DNA from: Pseudomonas spelaei
GTDB taxonomy: Bacteria > Pseudomonadota > Gammaproteobacteria > Pseudomonadales > Pseudomonadaceae
DNA: 64,000 nt
Assembly: GCF_009724245.1 (NCBI RefSeq)
Contig: NZ_WNNK01000028.1
Location: 1-64,000, forward strand
Direction of reading: 5' to 3'
The translations under genes and the position numbers were made by a program. Below are positions 43,094 to 54,000 of this stretch, piece after piece. The notes under the pieces were generated by a model. That model ran no database searches, was not told the DNA's origin, and worked only from the letters and a program-made list of their open reading frames with translations. Position 1 is the first letter of the stretch. Every line of letters starts with the position of its first letter.

Positions 43094-44266
43094 ATGGCAA
43101 ACCCTTACGCCGAACTGTTCCAGGCGCCAGGTTCCCGGGCGTTTGTATTGGCCGGCATGCTCGCCCGCATGCCCATCTCCATGACCGGTATCGGCTTGAT
43201 CACCATGCTGTCGCAAGTCCATGGAGGCTATGGTTTGGCCGGGGCCGTGGCCGCGACGTTTGCCCTGGCTACGGCATTTTGTGCGCCTCAGGTTTCGCGC
43301 CTGGTGGACCGTTATGGTCAGGGCCGTGTGTTGCCGATAGCGGCTTCGATGGGAGGTGGCGCACTGTTGCTGTTGTTGCTCTGCACTCGTTTGCAGGCAC
43401 CAAGCTGGACCTTGTTTATTTTCGCCGCCCTGGCCGGTTGCATACCCAATATGTCGGCCATGGTGCGGGCGCGCTGGACCGAGCTGTACCGGGGCCAGCC
43501 CAAATTGCAGACGGCCTTTGCCCTGGAGTCGGTGCTGGATGAAGTGTGCTTCATCCTTGGGCCGCCGCTGTCGGTGGGTTTGTGCGTGGTGCTGTTTCCC
43601 GAAGCGGGGCCGTTGATTGCCGCGTTGTTGTTGGCGGTAGGTGTCACTGCCTTTGTCCTGCAAAGGCAGACAGAGCCACCGGTTCACGAGTACCACGCCC
43701 ATCACGGCCAGTGGTTGATTGCCTCGCCTTCGGTGCTGACGCTGATGATCCTGCTGACCGCCATGGGCACGATTGTGGGTGTGGTAGATGTGGTCAGCGT
43801 CGCGTTCGCCCAGCACCAGGGCCAGCCGGCTGCCGCCAGTATCGTGTTGTCGGTGTACGCCATTGGTTCGTGCCTGGCGGGGCTGGCCTTTGGCGCGCTC
43901 AAATTGAAGACACCATTGCCTCGCCAGTTTCTGTATTGCGGTGTGGCCACGGCCCTGACCACGCTGCCGCTGTTGTTGGTGGTGAATATTCTTGGCCTGT
44001 CAGTGGCAGTCTTCGTGTCGGGACTGTTCTTCGCCCCGACCCTGATCGTGGCCATGGCCCTGGTGGAGCGGGTGGTGCCTCCCAGTCGCTTGACCGAAGG
44101 CATGACCTGGTTGATCACCGGGTTGAGCATCGGCGTGGCGATTGGCGCGGCCAGCTCCGGCTGGATGATCGACCGATTCGGCGCACCCAGTGGGTTCTGG
44201 GTGGCGTTGGTGGCTGGCGCAGTGGTGCTGGGAGCAGCGGTGTTGGGGTATCGGCGGCTGGGGTGA
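43094..44266 (+). CDS. MFS transporter, 12-helix type
   Basis: A 390-residue major facilitator with 12 predicted helices. Opening: PYAELFQAPGSRAFVLAGMLARMPISMTGIGLITMLSQ; then SRLVDRYGQGRVLPIA (the loop 2-3 motif A equivalent) and RWTELYRGQPKLQTAFALESVLDEVCFILGPPL. This pattern is common to bacterial sugar-efflux-like or drug-efflux-like MFS proteins under TetR control. The substrate is unknown. Start MANPYAE at 43094 follows GGAAGAGG; TTG three codons earlier is less likely. The stop abuts the convergent hicB stop. Confidence 0.87.
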   Translation: MANPYAELFQAPGSRAFVLAGMLARMPISMTGIGLITMLSQVHGGYGLAGAVAATFALATAFCAPQVSRLVDRYGQGRVLPIAASMGGGALLLLLLCTRLQAPSWTLFIFAALAGCIPNMSAMVRARWTELYRGQPKLQTAFALESVLDEVCFILGPPLSVGLCVVLFPEAGPLIAALLLAVGVTAFVLQRQTEPPVHEYHAHHGQWLIASPSVLTLMILLTAMGTIVGVVDVVSVAFAQHQGQPAAASIVLSVYAIGSCLAGLAFGALKLKTPLPRQFLYCGVATALTTLPLLLVVNILGLSVAVFVSGLFFAPTLIVAMALVERVVPPSRLTEGMTWLITGLSIGVAIGAASSGWMIDRFGAPSGFWVALVAGAVVLGAAVLGYRRLG

Positions 44267-44623
44267 TTACCCCGTTACGAGCGCACCGTGATGTTGCAGG
44301 AACTCGTTCAGCGCCTGTCGCGTCAGGTCGTTCAGTGTCACTTTCTGTCGGGTCGCGGCCAAGGCCGCGGCCAAATGCAGGTCATGGCCGACCCGAACGT
44401 TGAACGAGCCCTTGCAAGGTTTTTCGGGTGTTTGGCCGAGGCTGTGGCAGGTGTCGAGGTAGTCGTCCACCGCGTCGCGAAAGGCGGCTTCCAGTTCGGC
44501 GACGGTTTTGCCTTCATAGCTGACGAGCGCCTTGATGAATAGAAGCTTTCCGAACAGGCAATTGTCTTCGATGCTGGCTTCGATCGAGCCGATATAGCCG
44601 TTGTGTTTCAACTGGTTATTCAC
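44267..44623 (-). CDS. hicB: HicB-type antitoxin
   Basis: A 118-residue antitoxin. The N-terminal partial RNase H-like HicB domain reads HNGYIGSIEASIEDNCLFGKLLFI and VAELEAAFRDAVDDYLDTCHSLGQTPEKPCKGSFNVRV. The C-terminal ribbon-helix-helix part (HLAAALAATRQKVTLNDLTRQALNEFL) would bind DNA. It neutralises the HicA toxin and autoregulates the pair. The GTG start at 44623 overlaps the hicA stop (GTGA). Confidence 0.88.
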   Translation of the reverse strand: MNNQLKHNGYIGSIEASIEDNCLFGKLLFIKALVSYEGKTVAELEAAFRDAVDDYLDTCHSLGQTPEKPCKGSFNVRVGHDLHLAAALAATRQKVTLNDLTRQALNEFLQHHGALVTG

Positions 44624-44871
44624 TGAATCAGGTCTCCTGATTTCAATTGTTCGATGATCTGGCGCCGAATGTAGTGTTTCAACTCGTTGCCGGGATGCGG
44701 TTTGTGCAGGGTGATCATTGCGCTCGGATCGCCCTTGTCGAACTTGACGCGACTCCCGGCCCCTTCGATTTGTGTGTAGCCCAGTCGACGCAGCAGCGTG
44801 ACGAGTTCGGGCCAGGTAAAGGCCATTTGCTCATTGAGCAGTTTGGCCAGCAGCTTTTCATTTTTCGACAC
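44620..44871 (-). CDS. hicA: HicA-type mRNA interferase toxin
   Basis: An 83-residue toxin with a dsRBD-like fold: FTWPELVTLLRRLGYTQIEGAGSRVKF, then the catalytic-type His in MITLHKPHPGNELKHYIRRQIIEQL. HicA cleaves mRNA when not bound by HicB. This is the longer variant with an N-terminal helix (SKNEKLLAKLLNEQ). GTG at 44871 has AAGGA six bases upstream. The toxin-first gene order is the usual one. Confidence 0.88.
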   Translation of the reverse strand: MSKNEKLLAKLLNEQMAFTWPELVTLLRRLGYTQIEGAGSRVKFDKGDPSAMITLHKPHPGNELKHYIRRQIIEQLKSGDLIQ

Positions 44872-44884
44872 GGCGATCCTTGCC

Positions 44885-44904
44885 TGTAACTAAATGTAGT
44901 TGCA
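44885..44904. promoter_or_regulatory. Palindrome upstream of hicA, candidate HicB operator
   Basis: TGTAACTA and TAGTTGCA flank AATG; the arms are reverse complements except for one position. It sits 14 bases before the hicA start and is AT-rich compared with its surroundings, as expected for an autoregulated toxin-antitoxin promoter bound by the HicB ribbon-helix-helix domain. Function is inferred. Confidence 0.5.
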
Positions 44905-45012
44905 ATGGGTGGGGTCCGTCAATCATAGGACGACCTCGGCAGGCCTTCTGAACTTTGATGTAACCCCTGATGACATCGCCGGTGTCCGGTTTTTCTCCCT
45001 TCAAGACCCCGC

Positions 45013-45035
45013 TAATTTTTCCCGCCCGGATTCGT
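45013..45035 (+). promoter_or_regulatory. Weak candidate PvdS (iron-starvation sigma) promoter for the NRPS genes
   Basis: TAATT at 45013 and CGT at 45033, with 15 bases between them, resemble the TAAAT-N16/17-CGT iron-starvation box (one base mismatch, spacer one short). The position, about 56 bases before the ATG, is sensible for a leader. A PvdS dependence is expected for pyoverdine synthetases, but the match is imperfect. Confidence 0.35.
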
Positions 45036-45090
45036 TTTATAGGGACGACGTGCCTTTGTGCTTCCCGCCTATTGCTCCGGATCCCAAGAA

Positions 45091-48000
45091 ATGAACGCTG
45101 AAGACTCCCTGAAACTTGCTCGCCGGTTTATCGGGCTGCCCCTGGAAAAACGCCAGATGTTCCTCCAGGCGCTGCAAAAGGAAGGGATCGACTTCTCCCG
45201 TTTTCCAATTCCGGCCAGTGTGGAGGCGGATGACCGTCAGGCGTTGTCCTACGCCCAGCAGCGAATGTGGTTTCTTTGGCAACTGGACCCGCAAAGCGGC
45301 GCTTACAACCTGCCCAGCGCGGTGCGCCTCACGGGACGCCTGAATGAGTCGGCCATGGAGCAGGCCTTTGCCGGGCTGATCGAGCGCCATGAAACCCTGC
45401 GCACGGTGTTCGTCCAGGACGCTGACGACCAGCCCCGGCAGGTGCCTGTGGCGCAAGCGCTGCACATCACCCGTGCAGATATTTCGACCATGACGCCCAT
45501 TGACCGGGAAGCCTGGGTACAGGCTGAAGCCGAGCGCGTGGCCTTGCAGCCTTTCGACCTGAGCCAGGGGCCGCTGCTGCGGGTGCAGTTGATCAAACTG
45601 GCCGAGCAGGAACACGTGTTGCTGCTGACCTTGCACCACATCGTCTCCGATGGCTGGTCCATGGGCGTGTTGATCGAGGAGTTCACCCGACTCTATGGCG
45701 CGCCCGACGCCGGCCAAGTCGCCAACCTCCCACCGTTGCCGATTCAATACAGCGATTACGCCCTGTGGCAGCGCCGCTGGCTGGAAGCCGGCGAGCAACA
45801 GCGCCAACTCGCCTATTGGCGTGAAGCACTGGGTGATGAGCACCCGGTACTCGACCTGCCCACTGATCACCCGCGTCCCGCCCGCCCCAGTCAACGGGGC
45901 GCTCGCCATGAGTGGGTGATTGCCCCCGACCTGGCCGACGGCTTGCGCCAGAGCGCCCGCCAGCAGGAAGTCACGCTGTTCATGTTGCTGCTGGGGGCGT
46001 TCGGCACCTTGTTGCACCGCTACAGCGGCCAGGCCGATATCCGCATCGGCGTACCGATTGCCAACCGTAATCGCAGTGAAATCGAAGGCCTGATCGGTTT
46101 TTTCGTTAACACCCAGGTGCTGCGTATTCAGTTCGATGCGCAGACCCCAGGCGATCAGTTGCTGCGGCAGGTAAAGGCCGCCGCATTGGGCGCTCAGGCC
46201 CATCAGGATCTGCCGTTCGAGCAACTGGTCGAAGGCCTGGACCTGGCCCGGGACGCCAGCCACCACCCGCTGTTCCAGGTGATGTACAACCACCAGCCGC
46301 AAGTCGCCAATCTGGAGACCTTGGCGGTCAGCGCCGACCTGCAGTTAAGCGCGGTGGAGTGGTCCAGCCGCACCACGCGCTTTGACCTGACCCTCGACAC
46401 CTTCGAGCGTGGCGGGCAGTTGTGCGCAGCGTTCACCTACGCCAGTGACTTGTTCGACCCGCACACCATCGAGCGGATGGCCGAGCATTGGCAAACCCTG
46501 CTCGCGGCCTTGGTCCAGGCGCCGAAGGCCCGCGTAGGCGACTTGCCGTTGCTGGCTGACGACCAGGTGCAACAAGCGCTGGTGCAATGGAACAACACCC
46601 AGGCCGAGCGTGATCCGGCACTGTGCATTCATCACTTGATCGAGCGCCAGGCAGCCGCCAGGCCTGACACGACCGCGCTGGTGTTCGCCGGCCAATCCCT
46701 GACCTACCAGCAACTCAACCAACAGGCTAATCGCCTGGCACACCGACTGATCGCCCTGGGTGTTAGCGCCGATGTGCCGGTGGGGATCGCCGTCGAGCGC
46801 TCCCTGGACATGATTGTCGGCATGCTGGCCATTCTGAAAGCGGGCGGGGCCTACGTGCCGCTGGACCCGGATTTCCCGGCCCAGCGCCTTCTGCACATGG
46901 CCGAGGACAGTGGTATTCATCTGCTTGTGACCCAGTCAGGCCTGGTCAAACGATTGCCTGCCCTGGTCGGCGTCCAGCACCTGCTGATCGAGCAGCACGA
47001 CGAGCAACCGGCCAGCAATCCGGATGTGGCCCTCGATCCCGATCACTTGGCCTACGTGATCTACACCTCCGGTTCCACCGGCAAAGCCAAGGGCGTGACC
47101 CTCAGTCACCGCTCGCTGGTCAACTACGTGCAAGGCATCCTGCAGACCCTGCCGCTGGCCGACGCCCGCAGCATGGCCGTGGTCTCGACCCTGTCCGCCG
47201 ACCTTGGCCACACTACCTTGTTCGGCGCCTTGTGCTCCGGTTGCACCTTGCATGTGCTGGGCCTGGACCTGACCCTGGATGCCGAGCGCTTTGGTGCCTA
47301 CATGGCCGAGCAGCAGATCGACGTGCTGAAGATCGTGCCGTCCCACCTGGAAGCGCTGCTCAGTGATGACCCGCATGCCGGCGGGCTGCCTCGCCAATGC
47401 CTGATCATGGGCGGCGAGGCGGCATCACCGGCGCTGCTGGCGCGGATTCGTACTCACGGCGATGGCTGCCGGGTGATCAACCACTACGGGCCAACCGAGA
47501 CCACCGTGGGCGTGTTGACCACCGCGAACGAAGCGCCCACGCAGTCGGTGTTGCCGCTGGGGCGTCCGCTGCCCAACACCACCGCATATATTCTGGAGGA
47601 CGGCCTGCAACCGGCGATGGTCGGGGCATCTGCCGAGCTGTATCTGGGCGGCGCGGGTCTCGCGCGCGGCTATCTGGGCCGCGCGGCCATGACCGCCGAG
47701 CGCTTTGTTCCGCATCCATTTGGCACGACCGGTGAGCGCCTGTATCGCACCGGTGACCTGGCCCGTTATCGGGCTGACGGCAGTATCGAATTCAAGGGCC
47801 GGGTCGATCATCAGGTCAAGGTCCGTGGCTATCGGATCGAGTTGGGTGAAATCAACGGCTGCCTGCGTCAGCACCCTGGTGTTCGCGAAGCCGTCACCCT
47901 GGTGGCTGGCGCAGCGGACAACCCGCATCTCGTCGCCTACGTGGTGCTCAAGGACGGCTGCAACAGCGACGACCTGCGCACGGCCCTGGGCCACGAGCTG

Positions 48001-51000
48001 CCGGAGTACATGGTGCCCGCCATGTTCGTCAGCCTCGACGCGTTGCCACTGACCCTCAACGGAAAACTCGACTTGCAGGCCCTGGCAGCCTTGCAGCAAG
48101 ACCTGCCGCAAGTGGTGCATCAGGCGCCGGTCACCGACCTGCAACAGCGTCTGGCGGCTGTTTGGGCTCAGGTGCTGAAAATCGATCAGGTCGGTCTGCA
48201 AGACAACTTCTTCAGCCTCGGCGGCCACTCCTTGCTGGCCACACAAATCATCTCCCGGACCCGGCGCGTGCTGGGCGCCGATGTGGCTCTGCGCACGGTG
48301 TTCGAAACGGCCACTTTCGGCGAGTTCTGTGCGGCGGTGGAGCAGGGTGATCCGTCCAGCACCCGCCCGGTGATCACCCGATTGACCAACCAGCAACCCC
48401 GACGGGCCTCGTTTGCTCAACAACGCCAGTGGCTGTTCTGGACCCTCGAACCCGACAGTGTCGCCTACCACACGCCGATCATCGTCAAGCTGCAAGGCGA
48501 ACTGGATCACACCGCCCTGGAGCAGACCTTCGCTGCCCTGGCCACCCGGCATGAAGCCTTCCGCACCCGCTTCGTGCTGGACGGCGATGTGCTGTGCCAG
48601 CACGTCGATGCGGTGTCCCGCGTCACCGTGCAATGGCAAGTACTCGAGGGGCCGGTCGAGCCGGCGGTGATGGCTGAAACCCACAGCCTGTTCGACCTGG
48701 CCGAGGGCCCGCTGATGCGGGTCAAGGTGTTCCAGCTCGATGCGCAACAGCACTTGCTGGTGGTGACCTTGCACCACATTATTTCCGACGGTGCCTCCAT
48801 GGGCGTACTCGGCCGTGAATTCGCCGCCCTGTACGCGGCCTTCCAGGCACGCCAACCGCTGGAGCTGCCGGCCCTGACGGTGCAATACGCCGATTACGCC
48901 CAGTGGCAGCGCGACTGGCTGGCGGCCGGTGAAATGCAACGTCAACTGGACTACTGGCGCGGGCAACTCGGCACTGAGCATCCGCTGCTGGAACTGGCCA
49001 CTGATCACCCACGTCGCGACGGCCAGGGCTATCGCGAAGGGCGCGTGGATTTCACCCTCGACCCGACGCTGGCCGCCGGCGTCCGTGCCTTGGCTCAGCG
49101 CAGCCAATTAACGCTGTTCCAGTTCTTCGTCGCCTCGTTCGGCCTGCTGCTGCAGCGCTACTCGGGCAGTGATGACCTGCGCATCGGCGTCCCTGTCAGC
49201 AACCGCAACGCCCAGGAGCTGGAAGGCGTGGTGGGTTTCTTCGTCAACACCCTGGTGCTGCGCCTGCAACCCGAACCGCAGTTGTCGGTGTTGGCCCTGT
49301 TGCAACAGGCCAAGGCCACCGCATTGGCAGCCCAGGCCCATCAGGATTTACCGTTCGACAAACTGGTGGAAGCCCTCAACCCGCAACGCAGCCTGCAGCA
49401 CAACCCGCTGTTCCAGGTGATGTACAACCACCTCAATACCGTCGGTGCCGCTGGTGCCGACAGTCTGCCGGGGCTTCGTGCCGCAGAAGTGGTGCTGGAA
49501 GGTGGCATGGCGCAGTTCGACCTGACGTTGGAAACCCTGGAAACCGATCACGGCATCCGTGCGGCGTTCATTTACGCAGCTGACCTGTTCGAGGCGTCCA
49601 CCTTGCAAACCCTGGCGGGTCAGTGGCGTCAGCTATTGGCCGCAATGGTCGCCGATCCGCAGCAAGCCATCGGCGAACTGGTGGTGCACACCGACGAGGA
49701 ACAGCGTGCGCTCATCAGTCACGGTCAGCGACCTGAAGGTGAGTACGCCAGCGTCATCCATCTGTTTGAACAGCAAGTCAGCCAAGCGCCCGATGCGATT
49801 GCGCTGATTGCCGGCGATCAGCGCCTGAGCTACCGCCAACTGGATGCCCGGGCCAATCATCTGGCCCAGCGCTTGCTCGATGCGGGTGTCACCGCCGAGA
49901 TGCCGGTGGGCCTCGCATTGCCGCGCAGCGCCGAACTGGTGGTGGGCCTGCTGGCGATCTTCAAGGCCGGTGCGGCGTTTGTTCCGCTGGACCTGCAATA
50001 CCCTGCAGAACGCCTGGCCTACATGATCGAAGACAGCGGCATCGCCGTGCTGTTGACCCAGGCTTGCGTGGTTGAGCAACTGCCAACTGTCGACGGTGTA
50101 GGCACCGTGCTACTGGACGGTGCGCAGGAACAAGTCATCGTACCGACCTTGAGTGGCCTGCGCGGCGAAGGGCTTGCCTACGTCATCTACACCTCCGGCT
50201 CCACCGGCCAACCCAAGGGCGTCGGGATTGAGCATGCAGCCCTGGCCATGCATTGCCGGGCGGCGGGTGAGCGTTATGCAGTGACTCGCGACGATTGCCA
50301 GTTGCAGTTCGCGTCCATCAGCTTCGACGCGGCGGCCGAACAGATTTTCATGCCGCTGATTCACGGCGCCAGTCTGGTGCTGGGAGAGGTTGGCCAATGG
50401 TCCTTCGAGCAACTGTTAACGCAGATTCGTCAACATCGCATCAGCATCCTCGACCTGCCGCCAAGCTATTTGAACGCTATGGCGCAGCATGCCGATCCAG
50501 CAGAGGCGGGTGTGGATGTACGTGTGTGCATCCTCGGTGGCGAAGCGTGGGGCGCAGGTCAGTTAGCGGCGCTGAAGATTATCCGTGCCGCACAGCTGTT
50601 CAACGCCTACGGCCCGACCGAGGCGGTGATCAGCCCATTGATCTGGGCCTGTGATGAGCAGCGTCTGGCGCAGGGCACCTACGCGGCCATCGGCGCACCG
50701 GTTGGCGCGCGTTCGGCCTGTGTGCTGGATGGCAACCTCAACCTGCTGGCGAACAATGCGGTCGGCGAGCTGTACATCGGTGGCGAAGGCCTGGCGCGTG
50801 GCTACCTGGGCCGCCCAGGCCAGACTGCCCAGCAGTTTGTCCCGGACCCATTCAGCGCTACCGGTGCCCGGTTGTACCGCACGGGCGACCTGGCTCGCCG
50901 TGATGCCGATGGCGTGTTCGACTATGTCGGGCGCATCGACCATCAAGTGAAGATTCGTGGTTTTCGTGTCGAGTTGGGCGAGATCGAGGCGCGCTTGCTG

Positions 51001-54000
51001 GCGTTGCCGCAGGTTCGCGAAGCCGTGGTCCAAACCTCGGCTGCCCGGCAACTGGTGGCTTATCTGGTGCTGAGCGATGAATCAGCCGTGGACGCAATCA
51101 AGGCCCAACTCGGTGCCAGCCTGCCGGACTACATGCAGCCGTCCCACTGGGTGCTGCTGGACGCGTTGCCATTGCTGCCCAGCGGCAAGCTGGACCGCAA
51201 GGCCTTGCCGGAACCTCACATCAGCCAGGCTGAAGACCACTACCTGGCGCCGCAGAACGCCATGGAGCAACAGCTCGCCGAGATCTGGGCGCAAGTGCTC
51301 AAACTCGAACGGGTCGGTGTGCAAGACAACTTCTTCGACCTGGGCGGCGACTCGATCATCTCGATCCAGGTGGTGAGCCGGGCGCGGCAGGCGGGGATTC
51401 ATTTCAAGCCCAAGGACCTGTTCCAGCACCAGACGGTACAAGGTGTGGCCCGTGTCGCGGTACTGGGCGACAGCGTGCAGCGTATCGATCAGGGTACGGT
51501 CCACGGTGATCAGCCACTGCTGCCGGTGCAGCAGGTATTTTTTGAAGAAGTGCGCAGCCAGCGTCATCACTGGAACCAGTCGGTGATGCTGCTGTGTCGC
51601 CAGCCTCTGGAGCCGCAACGCCTCGAGCAAGCCTTGCAAGCGCTGATCAGTCACCACGACGCGTTGCGCCTGGCCTTTGCCGAAGGCGACGACTGGCAAG
51701 CGCATTACCCCGAGCGGGACCCGCAACCCACCATCCTCTGGCAGGCTGAAGGCTGCACGCAGCAGGGCTGGCAAGCTTTGTGCGACAAGGCCCAGCGCAG
51801 TCTCGACCTGGCCCATGGGCCGCTGGTGCGGGGCGTACTGGCGACCCTGGCCGACGGGCAGCAGAAGCTGTTCCTGGCGATTCATCACCTGGTGGTGGAT
51901 GGCGTGTCCTGGCGCATTCTGTTTGAAGACCTGCAAACAGCCTATCGCCAACTGGCCGAAGGCAAGCCCGTGCAACTGCCCCTCAAGACCAGCGCCTTGC
52001 AGACCTGGGGCCAGCAGTTGGCGCTCTATGGCGCCAGCCCCACGTTGCAGGCTGAGTTGCCGTTCTGGCAGGCCCAGCAAGCTATAGGTGAACAGGCATT
52101 ACCCGGCGCCAATCTGGCGGGCGGCCAGCTCAATCGCCATGCCGTCACCGTCCACAGCCGTCTGGATAAATCCTTGACCCGACGTCTGTTGCAGGACGCC
52201 CCGGCGGCGTATCGCACCCAGGTCAACGACCTGCTGCTGACCGCTCTGGCGCAGGTCATGTGCCGTTGGACGGGGCGCGACAGCACGGTGATTCAACTGG
52301 AAGGTCACGGCCGCCAGGAGCTGTTCGACGGCATCGACCTGACCCGCACCGTGGGTTGGTTCACCAGCCTGTTCCCGGTGCGCCTGACCCCGGCGGATCA
52401 GCTTGGCCGCTCACTCAAAGCCATCAAGGAACAACTGCGCGCCGTGCCCAACAAGGGTATTGGCTACGGTGTGCTGCGCTACCTCGGCGACGATGCCTGT
52501 CGCGCCACACTGCACAGTGGGCCGACGGCTCCCGTCACGTTCAACTACCTGGGCCAGTTCGACGGCAGTTTTGATGATGACCAGGCATTGTTCGTCCCCT
52601 CCGGCGAAAGTGCCGGCGCCGACCAGAACGATGAAGCACCTCTGGGCAGCTTGCTGACCCTCAACGGTCAGGTCTACGACGGCGAACTGAGTCTGGGCTG
52701 GACCTTCAGCGGCCAGGTTTTCGATGAGGCGGTGATTGCCGGTCTGGCCGACGAGTACAGCGCGATTCTGGAGGCGCTGGTCGAGCATTGCTGCGAAGCC
52801 GGTGTGGTCGGATTGACGCCTTCCGATGTACCGCTGGCCGGCTTGAGCCAAGCACAGCTCGACGGTCTGGGATTGCCATTGGCTGAGCTGGATGATCTCT
52901 ATCCGCTGTCGCCGATGCAGCAGGGCATGTTGTTCCACTCTCTGTATCAGCAGGACGGTGGCGACTACATCAATCAGATGCGCGTTGATGTACACGGTCT
53001 GGACGTGGCGCGCTTCAAGGCGGCCTGGCAGGCGACGGTGCAGGCCCACGACATCCTGCGTTCCGGCTTCATCTGGCAGAGCGAACTGGGGCGGCCGCTG
53101 CAATGGGTCCACCGGCAACCGGCGCTGCCGTTTGCAGAGCATGACTGGCGTGGTCGTGAGGGCGTGCCTGCAGCGTTGGAGGTGCTGGCGATTGAGGAAC
53201 GCCAGCGTGGTTTCGAGCTGGCCGAGGCGCCATTGTTGCGCCTGGTGCTGGTGCAAGCCAGTGATGACACCTGGCACTTTATCTATTCCAACCACCACAT
53301 CCTGATGGACGGCTGGAGCTATTCGCGGCTGCTGGGAGAAGTCTTGCAGCGTTATCACGGCCAGGCCGTGGCGGCGCCGGCTGGGTGTTATCGCGATTAC
53401 ATCGGTTGGTTGCAGGCCCAGGACGGCGTCGTCAGCGAGCAGTTCTGGCAGCAACAACTGGTGGTGCTGGAAGAGCCGAGCCGACTGGCGCCTGCCTTGT
53501 CGGCGTTCGGCAGTCTCGACACTACCGTCAGTCGCGCGGCACATATGCGCCAAATGGATGCCGTCGCCAGCGATCACCTGGCTGCCTTTGCCCGTGCCCA
53601 GAAAGTCACGGTCAACACCCTGGTGCAAGCAGCGTGGTTGCTGCTGTTGCAGCGTTACACCGGGCAAAACGCCGTAGCGTTCGGCGCGACCCAGGCCGGG
53701 CGGCCGGCGCAGGTGCCGGGTGCCGAGCAACAGATCGGCCTGTTCATCAACACGCTGCCAATCATCGCTGAACCTGCGGCACAACTGACCGTTGGCCAGT
53801 GGCTGCAGCAGGTGCAAACCCTCAACCTGGCGGTACGCGAGCACGAACACATGCCGTTGTTTGAAATCCAGCGTCTTGCGGGCTTGGGCGGTGAAGCGCT
53901 GTTCGACACGCTGCTGGTATTTGAAAACTACCCCGTAGCCGAAGCCCTGCAACAAAGCGCCGCCACCGGCCTGACCTTCGGTGAAGTGCTCAGCCATGAA

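Noticed and set aside
44891..44919. CTAAAT followed by CGT upstream of the NRPS gene as a PvdS promoter
   Set aside because: The spacer is 21 bases instead of 16-17, and the site overlaps the hicA palindrome on the other side of the intergenic region.
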